This document shows, one piece after another, positions 1-9,354 of a stretch of 64,000 nucleotides of DNA. Numbering within the stretch: position 1 is the stretch's first letter; each line of letters begins with the position of its first letter. This DNA comes from Psychromonas marina (lineage in GTDB: Bacteria; Pseudomonadota; Gammaproteobacteria; Enterobacterales; Psychromonadaceae), in assembly GCF_030161115.1 (NCBI RefSeq), contig NZ_BSPQ01000005.1:408807-472806 (forward strand), given 5' to 3'. The translations under genes were made by a program, and so were the position numbers. The notes beneath the pieces were generated by a model. The model saw nothing but the letters and a program-made list of their open reading frames with translations. It ran no database searches and was not told the origin of the DNA.

Positions 1-954
1 TTTGAAGATCACCGTCCACTTTATGATTGGGTATTAGCTAATATCAGCATTGCTGCTAAACCGCGTCAAATTGAGTTTTCACGTCTTAACTTACAATATA
101 CATTAACCTCAAAGCGTAAACTTGCTGCGTTAATTGAAGAAAATATTGTAACGGGTTGGGATGATCCACGTATGCCTACGATCTCTGGTATGCGTCGCCG
201 TGGTTATCCTGCAGCCTCATTACGTGAATTTTCAAAACGTATTGGTGTGACCAAACAGGAAAATACCGTAGAGCTTGCTTCATTAGAAGCCTGTGTACGT
301 GAAGATTTAGAGGCCAATGGCCCACGTGCAATGGCGGTATTAGATCCGATAAAAGTGATCATCACTAACTACGATGAAGCTAAAAGTGAACAACTTGTCG
401 CACCATGTCATCCTAAAGATGAAAGCATGGGTACACGTATCGTTCCTTTCTCGCGTGAACTCTATATTGATCGTGCTGACTTTAAAGAGGTTGGTAACAA
501 GCAGTACAAACGTTTGAAGTTAAACAAAGAGGTGCGTTTACGTAATGCTTACGTGATTCGTGCAGATGACTTTAAAACCGATGCTGAGGGTAATATCACC
601 GAGGTACATTGTACCTACGATGCGGGCACATTGGGTAAAAACCCTGAAGATGGCCGTAAAGTAAAAGGTGTTATCCATTGGGTTGATGCTAAAACCAATA
701 AACCTGCAGAGTTCCGTATTTATGATCGTCTATTCTTAGTTGATAACCCTGCTGCTGAAGAAAGTATTGATAGCGCACTGAATGCACAGTCATTAACAGT
801 TCAAAAAGGCTTTGTAGAAGTAAGCTTGGCGGATGCTGTTGCTGAAAAAGCGTACCAGTTCGAACGTGAAGGTTATTTCTGTGCGGATAATACTGATTCG
901 ACGGCAGAGCACTTAGTATTTAACCGTACAGTGGCATTACGCGCTACTTTTTAA
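1..954 (+). CDS. glnS: glutaminyl-tRNA synthetase, C-terminal part (5' end outside window)
   Basis: Charges tRNA-Gln with glutamine in the cytoplasm. Frame 1 is open from the first base of the window, so the gene is cut by the window edge and the ATG at 172 is internal. The visible part holds the end of the class I catalytic domain and the C-terminal anticodon-binding beta-barrels. Recognisable stretches are [25 protein letters not shown] and [10 protein letters not shown], which match E. coli GlnS as I remember it. The KMSKS-equivalent loop (106-120) reads TSKRK, where E. coli has MSKRK, so the position before SKR is Thr. The gene ends in a strong intrinsic terminator. Family identification is secure. 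Confidence 0.97.
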   Translation, partial: FEDHRPLYDWVLANISIAAKPRQIEFSRLNLQYTLTSKRKLAALIEENIVTGWDDPRMPTISGMRRRGYPAASLREFSKRIGVTKQENTVELASLEACVREDLEANGPRAMAVLDPIKVIITNYDEAKSEQLVAPCHPKDESMGTRIVPFSRELYIDRADFKEVGNKQYKRLKLNKEVRLRNAYVIRADDFKTDAEGNITEVHCTYDAGTLGKNPEDGRKVKGVIHWVDAKTNKPAEFRIYDRLFLVDNPAAEESIDSALNAQSLTVQKGFVEVSLADAVAEKAYQFEREGYFCADNTDSTAEHLVFNRTVALRATF

Positions 955-1001
955 CTTATTTAAGTGATTAAAGTTATTTAACAAAAAATTAAATGACTGA
1001 A

Positions 1002-1041
1002 TAAAAAAGCGACAGTTGAGTATTCAGCTGTCGCTTTTTTT
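1002..1041 (+). terminator. intrinsic terminator of glnS
   Basis: An 11-bp stem (1009-1019 with 1024-1034, one G-U pair) with a 4-nt loop is followed by seven T. It lies about 50 nt after the glnS stop codon. Confidence 0.93.
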
Positions 1042-1132
1042 GTTTGTTGTATTGATGGTGTTATTGATTTATTAAAGCGACACAATTTAGTGAATCAGAT
1101 TTTTATAGCGTAACGCTTTACATCATTAACAT

Positions 1133-1480
1133 TTATAATGAAATGAAGGGCGTTATTTTTTTAAGCGTACCTTGACCAATCCCCTTAACGTTCATTAACT
1201 GCTTCAAATCCGTAAAATTACCTTTTGCTTCACGATAGTCAATGATGGCTTGTGCTTTTGTCTTGCCAATCCCTTTAATAGCCGCAAGTTGTTTATTGGT
1301 TGCTTGGTTAATGTTTACTTTTTCCATCTGCTGTGTTGATTTAGTCATTGAGCTTTGTGTCGCTTTACTTTTGTCATCGACCATTGCCCCGACTTTATCA
1401 TCCGCGAGAGCTGGCATCGCAAATGACACTAAGAGTAATGAAGCCAGAAGTGTTAAACGAGTGATTAATTTGTTAAACAT
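1133..1480 (-). CDS. ComEA-like helix-hairpin-helix DNA-binding protein, periplasmic
   Basis: A 115-residue protein. An N-terminal signal peptide (about residues 1-26, ending ALA) is followed by a low-complexity Ser/Lys/Gln linker. A C-terminal ComEA-type domain holds two helix-hairpin-helix motifs around IKGIGKTKA and VKGIGQGTL. ComEA proteins bind incoming double-stranded DNA in the periplasm during natural transformation and ratchet it across the outer membrane. Short forms such as E. coli YbaV also exist, with less certain roles. The pilABC cluster begins about 0.8 kb away, which fits a competence role, although the two are divergent and not one operon. Domain call is firm; the competence role is inference. 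Confidence 0.85.
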   Translation of the reverse strand: MFNKLITRLTLLASLLLVSFAMPALADDKVGAMVDDKSKATQSSMTKSTQQMEKVNINQATNKQLAAIKGIGKTKAQAIIDYREAKGNFTDLKQLMNVKGIGQGTLKKITPFISL

Positions 1481-2305
1481 GGTATTTCCTCTTTTAATTT
1501 GTGGTAAATATAATTTAGATGTTATTTTGACTTTATCAAGTGGCTGAGGTATAAAATATTAATTACGCGATTTTAAAATTTATCAAATCTGTGTGGATTC
1601 ATCTTTTTTTAGTATTAAATTAAGTCGTTTTATATAAAACTTGGGCTGGTGCTTATGGAGATTTTGGGTTTGAAAGGAAATCTATTTTATCACTATCTCT
1701 TTATCTCCTTTTTTGTGTTGTAAATACAATATTGAGTTTTTTATTTTTAAACGCTTATTGACTCGCCTATGTTTTTTGAGAGCACTTTATGGTCAATTTA
1801 TAGCCCTATGATTTTAAAGGTAAATATAGATTTTATCTTTAATGCTTAAAAAAGAGAGATCTGGATCAAGTTGTTATCATCACTTTTATTATTGAGGCTA
1901 TTTGCTTGATATGATAATCATAACTTATAAATTAGGTTGCATTGCTTTATTGGATATAAATTAAGTTGCGATCTTTTTTATAGTCTATAGATAACGAGTT
2001 CTTTGTTTTGGGCTAAGCTATAAATTAATAACAGTTTAATGAGGTTGTTTACACTACCAATATTAACGGTTAAAAAATGAATCTTTCACACTTGAGTTAA
2101 TGTTATTTAAAACCTTGTCGGTAAAGGTGGGCAAGAAAGGGATTGAATATTAGTTTTGATGACACTTGTTAGAAAATGCTAATGCCCGTTTTCAATAAAG
2201 TTAACTTTTTTATTACAACAGTTGTTTATTTCCTCTCCTGCAGTTTATTTTGTAGAAGAAGATAATCATGATTTGCTGTAAATTTTAAATTAAGGAAAAT
2301 TAAAA
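1481..2305. other. long AT-rich intergenic region between comEA-like gene and pilA
   Basis: About 825 nt, strongly AT-rich, with many stops in all frames and no convincing ORF, tRNA or terminator. It must hold the promoters of the divergent comEA-like and pilA genes. I looked for a sigma-54 site of the TGGCAC-N5-TTGC type before pilA and found none with correct spacing. A GAGATCTGGATCAA stretch near 1855-1868 resembles an FNR or CRP half-site only weakly. Confidence 0.5.
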
Positions 2306-2740
2306 ATGAAAAAAGTACAAAGTGGTTTTACATTAATCGAACTATTAATCGTTATCGCGATTATCGGTATTCTAGCAGCGGTAGCGTTGCCTGCTTATCA
2401 GAGTTATACACAAAGAGCTAAATTTTCAGAAGTGATCTTAGCTACTGGCCCAGTTAAGACAGCTGTTGAAATCTGCGCTCAAGTAGATGGAACGGTTGAT
2501 GGTTGTCAAGGCGCATCTGCAGCACAAATTACTTCAGGAAATGGCACCGGCTTTGTTGATACTGTTCTATATGGAGACGGTTCTACTGATATTGTAACAA
2601 TTACAGCTAAAGCTTCTGGCGGCGCGGGAACAGATACTTACATCTTATTAGGAACGATGAATTCAACATCTAAACAAGTTCTTTGGGAAATAAATCCTTC
2701 TTCTAATGAAGGGAGCTGTGTAGCTGGTGGTTCTTGTTAA
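2306..2740 (+). CDS. pilA: type IV major pilin precursor
   Basis: A 144-residue type IV prepilin. The short leader MKKVQSG ends in the prepilin peptidase site Gly7-Phe8. The mature protein starts FTLIE with the conserved Glu at mature position 5, followed by the hydrophobic N-terminal helix. Four cysteines lie in the globular domain. The last pair, near the C-terminus (SCVAGGSC), could form the usual disulphide-bonded D-region. The pilin is exported to the inner membrane, cleaved and methylated by PilD, and polymerised into pili. AAGGAA precedes the ATG. pilB starts 6 nt after the stop, so pilA-pilB are co-transcribed. No pilD is found in the window. Confidence 0.95.
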   Translation: MKKVQSGFTLIELLIVIAIIGILAAVALPAYQSYTQRAKFSEVILATGPVKTAVEICAQVDGTVDGCQGASAAQITSGNGTGFVDTVLYGDGSTDIVTITAKASGGAGTDTYILLGTMNSTSKQVLWEINPSSNEGSCVAGGSC

Positions 2741-2746
2741 TTAATC

Positions 2747-4438
2747 ATGACAACTCATAATATTAGTGGTCTTGCTTCTAGCTTGGCCACTCGTGGTTTA
2801 CTCCCTTTCGATAAACTTCAACAAATCACTACCTCTGCCGCTAATGAGAAAAAATCATTGGTGAGCTATTTGGTGGAAAACAACTTTATCTCTAGTCTTG
2901 AGCTAGCGCAGTTCTGCGAAGCTGAATATGGTATTCCTCTATTAGACTCTGATACCCTTGAATTGGATAGTATCCCTGATAAGTTTATTAATCAGAAACT
3001 CATAGAGAAACATCATGCCCTGCCGGTGTATGTGCAATCTAAAACCCTCTATATCGCGATGTCTGATCCGACTAACGTTGGCGCCCTTGAAGATTTTGGT
3101 TTTAGCTTCTCTATGCATACCGAAGCACTATTAGTTGAGGAAGTATTCCTCAAAGAAGCAATCGACACCTTACTTGAGAATGATGAAGACTCGCTTGATG
3201 ATATGGACATGGGTGACATCGACGATATTGAAGTTGATGATTCAGATTCCCGCTTAGATGAAGCACAAGGTGTTGATGATGACGCCCCGATCGTTAAATA
3301 TATTAATGGTATTTTAATTGATGCGGTGCGCAAAGGTGCCTCAGATCTCCATTTTGAACCCTATGAAAAAAAATACCGTATCCGTTTTCGTATTGACGGT
3401 ATTTTAAAAGAGATAGCTACCCCTCCGGTTAATCTTGCTAATCGTTTCTCTGCACGCTTAAAAGTGATGTCAAAGTTAGATATTGCTGAACGTCGTTTAC
3501 CACAAGATGGTCGTATTAAGTTAAAAATATCCAGTAAACGTAGCATCGACCTACGTGTAAGTACCTTGCCCACTATGTGGGGCGAAAAAATTGTAATGCG
3601 TATTTTGGATTCATCGGCTGCGGCTCTTGATATTGATAAACTGGGTTACAGCGATGAACAGAAAGCGAAATACCTAGCGGCGCTTGATAAACCGCAAGGC
3701 ATGATCTTGATTACCGGACCAACGGGTAGTGGTAAAACCGTTTCGCTGTATACCGGACTTAATATTCTGAATACCGTCGAACGTAATATTTCAACGGCGG
3801 AAGATCCGGTGGAGATTAATTTGGCAGGTATTAACCAAGTACAAATTAATATCAAAGCGGGATTAACCTTTGCCTCTGCGCTGCGTTCTTTTCTACGTCA
3901 AGATCCCGATATTGTGATGGTGGGTGAAATTCGTGATTTAGAAACCGCTGAAATAGGTATTAAAGCGGCGCAAACGGGTCACTTAGTATTATCAACACTG
4001 CATACCAACTCTGCCTCTGAAACATTAACGCGTTTATTAAATATGGGCGTCCCCGCCTTTAATATCGCCTCCTCGGTGTCGTTAATAATTGCTCAGCGTT
4101 TAGCACGTCGTTTGTGTCCTGAGTGTAAGGAAGTAGATAGCTATACGGACTTAGAACTGAAAACCATTGGTTTTAATGCGGGAGATATACAAAAGGGTAT
4201 TACTCTTTATAAACCGGTTGGTTGCAGCAAATGTAGCGATGGTTATAAAGGTCGTGTGGGTATTTATGAAGTGATGATGATGAGTGATAATATCGGACAT
4301 ATTATTCTAAACGAAGGTAATGCGATGCAAATAGCGCAAGTCGCTGAAGCTGAAGGCATGTATACCTTACGTCAATCCGCATTACATCAAGCTATTGCAG
4401 GTATCACCAGTCTCAAAGAAGTAACACGTGTTACTTAG
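2747..4438 (+). CDS. pilB: type IV pilus assembly ATPase PilB
   Basis: A 563-residue secretion-type hexameric ATPase that powers pilus extension at the cytoplasmic face. The N-terminal MshEN/T2SSE_N domain (about 1-150) ends in an unusually acidic Asp/Glu-rich linker (about 145-175). The core has Walker A GPTGSGKT (324-331), Asp/His boxes, and a Walker B region around [10 protein letters not shown] (about 388-397). A C-terminal zinc-type tetracysteine CPEC (457-460) / CSKC (493-496) is present. The gene starts 6 nt after pilA with no clear Shine-Dalgarno sequence, which suggests translational coupling. Length and motif order are normal for PilB. Confidence 0.96.
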   Translation: MTTHNISGLASSLATRGLLPFDKLQQITTSAANEKKSLVSYLVENNFISSLELAQFCEAEYGIPLLDSDTLELDSIPDKFINQKLIEKHHALPVYVQSKTLYIAMSDPTNVGALEDFGFSFSMHTEALLVEEVFLKEAIDTLLENDEDSLDDMDMGDIDDIEVDDSDSRLDEAQGVDDDAPIVKYINGILIDAVRKGASDLHFEPYEKKYRIRFRIDGILKEIATPPVNLANRFSARLKVMSKLDIAERRLPQDGRIKLKISSKRSIDLRVSTLPTMWGEKIVMRILDSSAAALDIDKLGYSDEQKAKYLAALDKPQGMILITGPTGSGKTVSLYTGLNILNTVERNISTAEDPVEINLAGINQVQINIKAGLTFASALRSFLRQDPDIVMVGEIRDLETAEIGIKAAQTGHLVLSTLHTNSASETLTRLLNMGVPAFNIASSVSLIIAQRLARRLCPECKEVDSYTDLELKTIGFNAGDIQKGITLYKPVGCSKCSDGYKGRVGIYEVMMMSDNIGHIILNEGNAMQIAQVAEAEGMYTLRQSALHQAIAGITSLKEVTRVT

Positions 4439-4465
4439 TGCTCAGCTATAATCTGTTTTGACTAC

Positions 4466-4490
4466 AGCCCTAGGACGGGGCTATATTTTT
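4466..4490 (+). terminator. possible attenuator hairpin between pilB and pilC
   Basis: A short inverted repeat, AGCCC (4466-4470) with GGGCT (4478-4482), is followed by an AT/T-rich stretch in the 105-nt pilB-pilC gap. It is weak and could set a lower level of pilC expression. Confidence 0.35.
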
Positions 4491-4543
4491 ACGGATAGCT
4501 CGGCACTTATCACTTATTACCCCTATTAACGAAAGGAAACAAC

Positions 4544-5776
4544 ATGGCTGCCAATAAGAAAGTAAAAGCTACAGTCATTCACACATTTAAATGGAATGGG
4601 ATTAACAGAAAAGGCGGTAAGGTTTCTGGTGAATTGCAGGGAGAGTCTGCTGCAGAGGTGAAAGCTGAACTGCGTAAGCAGGGTGTTAATGTCACTAAAA
4701 CCACAAAGAAAGCAAAATCGCTATTTTCCTTCGGTGACAAAATTAAACCAATGGATATTGCGATTATATCCCGCCAAATAGCGACGATGTTGAGCGCAGG
4801 TGTGCCGTTAGTACAAAGCTTGCAATTGATAGCCAAGAGTAATGAAAAAGCGCCATTGCGTGAGTTAATGAGCTCTATCGCTAATGAAGTGGCTTCTGGC
4901 ACGCCGCTTTCTCAAACCCTACGTGGTCACCCAAAATATTTTGATGCGTTATACTGTGATTTAGTGGATGCCGGTGAACAATCGGGCGCACTGGAAACGA
5001 TTTATGATCGTATCTCTATCTATAAAGAGAAATCAGAAGCGCTCAAATCAAAAATTAAAAAAGCGATGTTCTATCCCGCAGCGGTATTAGCGGTGGCAGG
5101 CGTGGTAACTATGTTATTACTTCTGTTTGTTATTCCCCAGTTTCAAGACATCTTTGAAGGTTTTGGTGCCGAGCTACCTGCGTTTACACTGTTTGTTTTA
5201 GGTATTTCAGATCTGGTGCAAGCTTATTGGTACATCATCCTCGGTGCTACAATGTTAGCGTGGTTTCTATTCAAGAAAGCGCATCTTAAATCTCAGAAAG
5301 TACGTGATAATACCGATAAATTTGTCCTTAAAATTCCGGTTATTAGTACTATTTTAGATAAAGCCGCGGTGGCACGCTTTGCGCGTACCTTATCAACCAC
5401 CTTTGCTGCTGGTATTCCATTAGTTGATGCGCTTATTTCGGCGGCGGGTGCTTCTGGTAACTATGTTTACCGCAGTGCGATAAACAGCGTTCGCTCTGAA
5501 GTGATGGCGGGTATGCAGATGAATGTTGCAATGAAAACAACCGGTACGTTTCCAGATATGGTTTCACAGATGGTGATGATAGGTGAAGAGTCGGGGGATT
5601 TGGATGGCATGTTGAGTAAAGTTGCTGATATCTATGAGCAACAGGTTGATGATGCTGTTGATGCCTTAACAAGCTTATTAGAGCCGATGATTATGGTGGT
5701 ATTAGGTGTGGTGGTTGGTGGTTTGATCGTCGCGATGTATCTACCTATCTTCCAATTGGGTAGTGTTATTGGTTAA
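4544..5776 (+). CDS. pilC: type IV pilus inner-membrane platform protein PilC
   Basis: A 410-residue T2SF/PilC family protein with two T2SSF repeats (about 75-200 and 280-400). Each contains hydrophobic segments and family motifs such as RQIATMLSAGVPLVQSL and VARFARTLSTTFAAGIPLVDAL. A Gly/Val-rich terminal transmembrane helix ends the protein. PilC is the inner-membrane platform that PilB turns during pilin insertion. AAAGGAAAC precedes the ATG with good spacing. In many relatives pilD follows pilC. Here the next gene is slyX on the other strand, so the prepilin peptidase must be encoded elsewhere. Confidence 0.95.
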   Translation: MAANKKVKATVIHTFKWNGINRKGGKVSGELQGESAAEVKAELRKQGVNVTKTTKKAKSLFSFGDKIKPMDIAIISRQIATMLSAGVPLVQSLQLIAKSNEKAPLRELMSSIANEVASGTPLSQTLRGHPKYFDALYCDLVDAGEQSGALETIYDRISIYKEKSEALKSKIKKAMFYPAAVLAVAGVVTMLLLLFVIPQFQDIFEGFGAELPAFTLFVLGISDLVQAYWYIILGATMLAWFLFKKAHLKSQKVRDNTDKFVLKIPVISTILDKAAVARFARTLSTTFAAGIPLVDALISAAGASGNYVYRSAINSVRSEVMAGMQMNVAMKTTGTFPDMVSQMVMIGEESGDLDGMLSKVADIYEQQVDDAVDALTSLLEPMIMVVLGVVVGGLIVAMYLPIFQLGSVIG

Positions 5777-5780
5777 TTTA

Positions 5781-5832
5781 TTAGCTGTCAGTTTTTAGCT
5801 GTCAGCTGATTTTCGCTGATAGCCGACAGCTT
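5781..5832. repeat. TAGCTGTCAG-type dispersed repeat, copy 1 (3' of pilC)
   Basis: Two direct TTAGCTGTCAG words are followed by a complementary GATAGCCGACAGCT arm, so the element can fold (AGCTGTC with GACAGCT). Related words occur after the gcvR-like gene (39914-39948) and after the TPR gene (48637-48798), always just past a stop codon. Confidence 0.6.
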
Positions 5833-5851
5833 AAAGCTGAGGCTTCAATTT

Positions 5852-6061
5852 CTAATAGTGCGGCGGACGCATATCCACTTGATCTATTCCGCCATTATCT
5901 GGCTCTGCCTCTTTTAATTTTTCCACTAAATAAGCAACTTGTTCGGTAAGAATTTGTAATTTACGTTGCTGCTCAAAAACCTCATCGTTTAAGGTTTCTA
6001 TGTTGTCATCCTGAAATGCAACTTTCATCTCTAGCTGTTCAATACGGCTTTCTGTACTCAT
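5852..6061 (-). CDS. slyX: SlyX family coiled-coil protein
   Basis: A 69-residue SlyX protein. It is almost entirely a heptad-patterned coiled coil (residues about 4-50), followed by the typical C-terminal PPHY tail. The cellular role of SlyX is not established. It is found beside slyD/fkpA in enterobacteria and vibrios, as here, where fkpA lies 1.1 kb away. It starts 7 nt after the stop of the WD40 lipoprotein gene on the same strand, so the two form an operon. Confidence 0.93.
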   Translation of the reverse strand: MSTESRIEQLEMKVAFQDDNIETLNDEVFEQQRKLQILTEQVAYLVEKLKEAEPDNGGIDQVDMRPPHY

Positions 6062-6068
6062 TTATTAC

Positions 6069-7067
6069 CTACTTTTTAATCGGCCAGATTTCAAGAAATC
6101 CAGCGGAGCTTTCTGAGGCGATTTTATCGCCATCCCATAATGTTGCCGAGTATACTACAGCTGTTTTCGGACGTGTTGCTTTTCTTGGTGTTACTGTCCA
6201 TTCCTGTACACTTAATCCACTGTCGACATCCCACAAGTTCAATATTTTACTGCCATTACCCGTGAGTAACTGCTTGCCCTCGTTAATAAAACGTACCGAA
6301 GAAAAAATGGATTGGCGTGCGCTATAAATTAACGTACTTTGCAGTTCACCTGTTTTTATATCCCATATTTGTGATGATTTTTGATTATCAGCGACAAAAG
6401 CATAACGTCCCTGATCTTCTAGTTTGACCATTGAAACACGATGTTTAAAATTAAATTGTTGAATAATTTGTGCGGTTTCTGTGTTCCACAAAAAGGCGCG
6501 ATGGTCATTACCACCGGAGAGTGCATAAAGGCCATTAGCTGAAAGATCGACACTATTTACTTTCTCGCTATGGATCGGCATTTCTAATCGACGCCCGGTT
6601 TGCAAATCAATATGAACTACTTTGCCATTTACTTGTCCATACAACACATATCGTCCATTTGCAGATAATCTAATGTCGCGAATAGGAGAATCATTAACTT
6701 GATAAAACCCAATTGATTTTCCGGTTTTGATATCCCAGATTGCAAATTCACTACGGCTTGCTGATAGTGCATAGTTATTATTAGCTGAAATACGCACAAT
6801 ATAGACATCGTTACTTTCAGCGTTACGATGTTGCCATTGATAGCGTAATTTATGCTGGCGGTTATCCCAAAGGCTTAAGCCATGATGGATAGATGAGATA
6901 ATGGAGTAATCCCCATTTTGAGAAATTTCAGCTGCAAATGCGCCTTCGATAGCGTGTTCGTATTGATTTAGTGGCGCATCAGATTGGGAACAAGAAAGGA
7001 TAAAAGTGAGGCAAGGTAGTATAAAAAGCAATTTAAATGGCTGTCTCACTAACATTTTTAATAACAT
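6069..7067 (-). CDS. WD40-repeat lipoprotein
   Basis: A 332-residue predicted lipoprotein with an N-terminal signal and lipobox ILSC (Cys26). The remainder is a series of about six or seven WD40-like blades with recurring patterns such as SANGRYVLYG, SGGNDHRAFLWNTET and IWDIKTG, enough for one beta-propeller. Such propellers are protein-binding platforms, and this one should sit in the periplasm on the membrane. Vibrio relatives are found next to slyX, but no function is known to me. A second Met at residue 5 is an alternative start. It is transcribed ahead of slyX. Confidence 0.82.
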   Translation of the reverse strand: MLLKMLVRQPFKLLFILPCLTFILSCSQSDAPLNQYEHAIEGAFAAEISQNGDYSIISSIHHGLSLWDNRQHKLRYQWQHRNAESNDVYIVRISANNNYALSASRSEFAIWDIKTGKSIGFYQVNDSPIRDIRLSANGRYVLYGQVNGKVVHIDLQTGRRLEMPIHSEKVNSVDLSANGLYALSGGNDHRAFLWNTETAQIIQQFNFKHRVSMVKLEDQGRYAFVADNQKSSQIWDIKTGELQSTLIYSARQSIFSSVRFINEGKQLLTGNGSKILNLWDVDSGLSVQEWTVTPRKATRPKTAVVYSATLWDGDKIASESSAGFLEIWPIKK

Positions 7068-7191
7068 TCGCGAATTAACTTTTGGTTATAATAAACAATT
7101 AAGGTTAGTATAAGCGTAACATTTTTGATAGTTGCTTATCCAATAAGTGACTATCTATTAACAAGTTTTTATATAAATATTTGGAGTAACA

Positions 7192-7938
7192 ATGAAAAAT
7201 GTATTTAAGGTTTCTTTATTAGCAGCAACTGTTGCACTTACTGTCGGTTGTAACGAAGTAAAAAAAGAGGAAGCGACTACTGTTTCTTTTGAAAATACTC
7301 AAGATAAAGCGGCTTACGCAATTGGCGCATCATTTGCTAGCTACGTAAATACAACACTTGAAAAGCAAGCTGAATTTGGAATGAGCTTAGATAAAGAGAT
7401 CATTCTTAAAGGTATTACTGATAAGTTACGTGACCAATCTCAAATGACTGAAGAAGAGATGGTTGAGACATTAAAAGCGTACGATCTTGAAGTGAAAGCT
7501 GCTGCCGAGCAAAAACAGATTGAAATGGCTGAAAAATCAGCTGAAGAAGCTAAAACATTCTTAGCCGAAAATGCAAAAGTAGAAGGTGTAACGGTGACTG
7601 AATCTGGTCTTCAGTACTCAGTTATTACTGCAGCAGAAGGTCCTAAACCATCTGCTGAAGATACTGTTTCAGTTCATTATGTTGGTACATTAGTAGACGG
7701 TACTGAGTTTGATAGCTCAGTAAAACGTGGTCAACCTGCTAAATTCCCACTTAACCGTGTTATTCCTGGTTGGACTGAAGGTGTTCAACTAATGAGTGTT
7801 GGCGAAAAATACAAATTCGTTATCCCTGCTGATTTAGCATACGGCGAGCAAGGTGCAGGTTCTATTCCTCCAGGTTCTACACTTATTTTTGAAGTGGAAT
7901 TACTAGAAATTGAACCAGTTGCAGCCGCTGCTGAGTAA
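7192..7938 (+). CDS. fkpA: FKBP-type peptidyl-prolyl isomerase FkpA
   Basis: A 248-residue periplasmic chaperone and prolyl isomerase. The signal sequence ends LTVGC, so Cys20 could be lipidated. E. coli FkpA is a soluble periplasmic protein, so this is a difference worth noting. An alpha-helical dimerisation domain (about 35-130, Lys/Glu/Ala-rich) is followed by the FKBP catalytic domain (about 145-243). The latter contains VHYVGTLVDGTEFDSS, VIPGWTEGVQLM and YGEQGAGSIPPGSTLIFEVELL, which carry the usual active-site aromatics. GGAG precedes the ATG. The gene stands alone and ends in a good terminator. Confidence 0.95.
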   Translation: MKNVFKVSLLAATVALTVGCNEVKKEEATTVSFENTQDKAAYAIGASFASYVNTTLEKQAEFGMSLDKEIILKGITDKLRDQSQMTEEEMVETLKAYDLEVKAAAEQKQIEMAEKSAEEAKTFLAENAKVEGVTVTESGLQYSVITAAEGPKPSAEDTVSVHYVGTLVDGTEFDSSVKRGQPAKFPLNRVIPGWTEGVQLMSVGEKYKFVIPADLAYGEQGAGSIPPGSTLIFEVELLEIEPVAAAAE

Positions 7939-7981
7939 TATCACCACTTAAAGGTAAGCTCTTTTGCTTTCCCTTTCTGTC

Positions 7982-8012
7982 AAAAGAGATCGCCTAGTGC
8001 GATCTTTTTTTT
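7982..8012 (+). terminator. intrinsic terminator of fkpA
   Basis: A 7-bp GC-rich stem, AGATCGC (7987-7993) with GCGATCT (7999-8005), with a 5-nt loop and an eight-T tail. Confidence 0.93.
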
Positions 8013-8066
8013 GCCCTTTTTTTTGTCTGCTGTATCCTTGTTGCCTTATAAATCGAGGTAACAAAT

Positions 8067-9269
8067 ATGTGGGATGTAATAATCATTGGTGCTGGTGCAT
8101 CTGGGCTAATGTGCGCAATTGAAGCGGGTAAACGTGGTCGTAAGGTATTAGTGGTAGATCATGCTAAACGAGCAGGTCAGAAAATCATAATGAGTGGAGG
8201 TGGGCGCTGTAACTTCACCAACTTATACGTTGAACCTGCTAATTTTCTTTGTGATAACCCCCACTTTGTAAAATCTGCACTCAGCCGTTATACCCAATGG
8301 GATTTTATTGCCATGGTTGATAAACATAATATCAGCTGGCATGAGCGCGACCATGGGCAACTATTTTGTGATGACAGTGCGAAGCAAATTATAGGCATGT
8401 TACTCGATGAAGCGAAAAGTGCAGGCGTAACCGTGCAATTACAGTGTGAGATCTTCTCCCAACAACAAATTGCTGATAACCACTTTAGTGTACAAACTAA
8501 AATGGGCAATTATGAGACAAAATCCCTAGTTGTCGCTACAGGTGGTTTATCGCTGCCTAAAATGGGTGCAACACCATTGGCTTATAAGATTGCAGATCAT
8601 TATCAATTACCTGTTAAAGCAACTCGTGCTGGCTTAGTACCTTTCACATTACATCAAGCACAAAAAGAAAAGTTTGCTGATCTTTCTGGTATTAGTTTTC
8701 CTGCGACAGCAAGTTGTGAAATTAAAGTTGGTAAGAAAACCAAACAGATTAGCTTTAACGAAGCATTATTGTTTACCCATCGAGGTTTAAGTGGTCCTGT
8801 TATTTTACAAATCTCAAATTATTGGCAGGCGGGTGAAGCATTAACGTTGGATCTTCTTCCTAAGTTAGATCTTTTACAGGAACTGTTAATCACACAAAAA
8901 AATCGCCCTGAGTTAGGGTTAAAAACACTATTAAGTCACCAACTGCCTAAACGTGTGGTTGAGTGCTTATTAGAGAGCGCCGAAATAATCAGCGTGCCAC
9001 TCAAGCAATACAATGAAAAGCAACTGCAGCAAGTTGCAGATCTTTTCCATCGCTGGTCTCCTGCTATTAATGGCACTGAAGGTTACCGCACCGCGGAAGT
9101 GACCTTGGGCGGTATCGATACCGATGTGATCTCTTCACAAACAATGCAGTGTAAATCTGTTGCTGGTTTATACTTTGTCGGTGAAGCATTAGACGTAACT
9201 GGTTGGTTAGGCGGGTTTAATTTCGCATGGGCGTGGTCAAGCGGCTGGGCTGCAGGACAGGTTGCTTAA
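8067..9269 (+). CDS. yhiN: HI0933/YhiN family FAD-dependent flavoprotein
   Basis: A 400-residue flavoprotein of the HI0933-like family (E. coli YhiN; BaiN in gut clostridia). The N-terminal Rossmann dinucleotide-binding motif is GAGASGLMCAIEAG. It is followed by the family hallmark MSGGGRCNFTN (about residues 41-51), an ATGG second FAD motif, and the C-terminal EALDVTGWLGGFNFAWAWSSG that closes the FAD site. The physiological substrate in gammaproteobacteria is unknown. GAGGTAAC precedes the ATG. It is a single gene ending in a hairpin shared with the convergent MATE gene. Confidence 0.93.
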   Translation: MWDVIIIGAGASGLMCAIEAGKRGRKVLVVDHAKRAGQKIIMSGGGRCNFTNLYVEPANFLCDNPHFVKSALSRYTQWDFIAMVDKHNISWHERDHGQLFCDDSAKQIIGMLLDEAKSAGVTVQLQCEIFSQQQIADNHFSVQTKMGNYETKSLVVATGGLSLPKMGATPLAYKIADHYQLPVKATRAGLVPFTLHQAQKEKFADLSGISFPATASCEIKVGKKTKQISFNEALLFTHRGLSGPVILQISNYWQAGEALTLDLLPKLDLLQELLITQKNRPELGLKTLLSHQLPKRVVECLLESAEIISVPLKQYNEKQLQQVADLFHRWSPAINGTEGYRTAEVTLGGIDTDVISSQTMQCKSVAGLYFVGEALDVTGWLGGFNFAWAWSSGWAAGQVA

Positions 9270-9283
9270 TCGTATTTGCATCA

Positions 9284-9329
9284 AATAAACACAATCTATC
9301 CTATTTAAAGGGAATAGATTGTGTTTATT
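9284..9329. terminator. bidirectional hairpin between yhiN and MATE gene
   Basis: A perfect 16-bp inverted repeat (9284-9299 with 9314-9329) separates two convergent genes. It is A/T-rich at the base, so transcripts from either side end in U-rich sequence. Confidence 0.85.
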
Positions 9330-9354
9330 ATTTAGTTTCTTCTATTGCTTAAGT

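Noticed and set aside
2100..2305. Sigma-54 promoter before pilA
   Set aside because: A TGACAC word exists near 2159, but no TGC element lies at the required spacing.
3049..3333. Antisense ORFs opposite pilB and other long genes
   Set aside because: They lack domains and ribosome binding sites and mirror the codon use of the sense gene. They are shadows.
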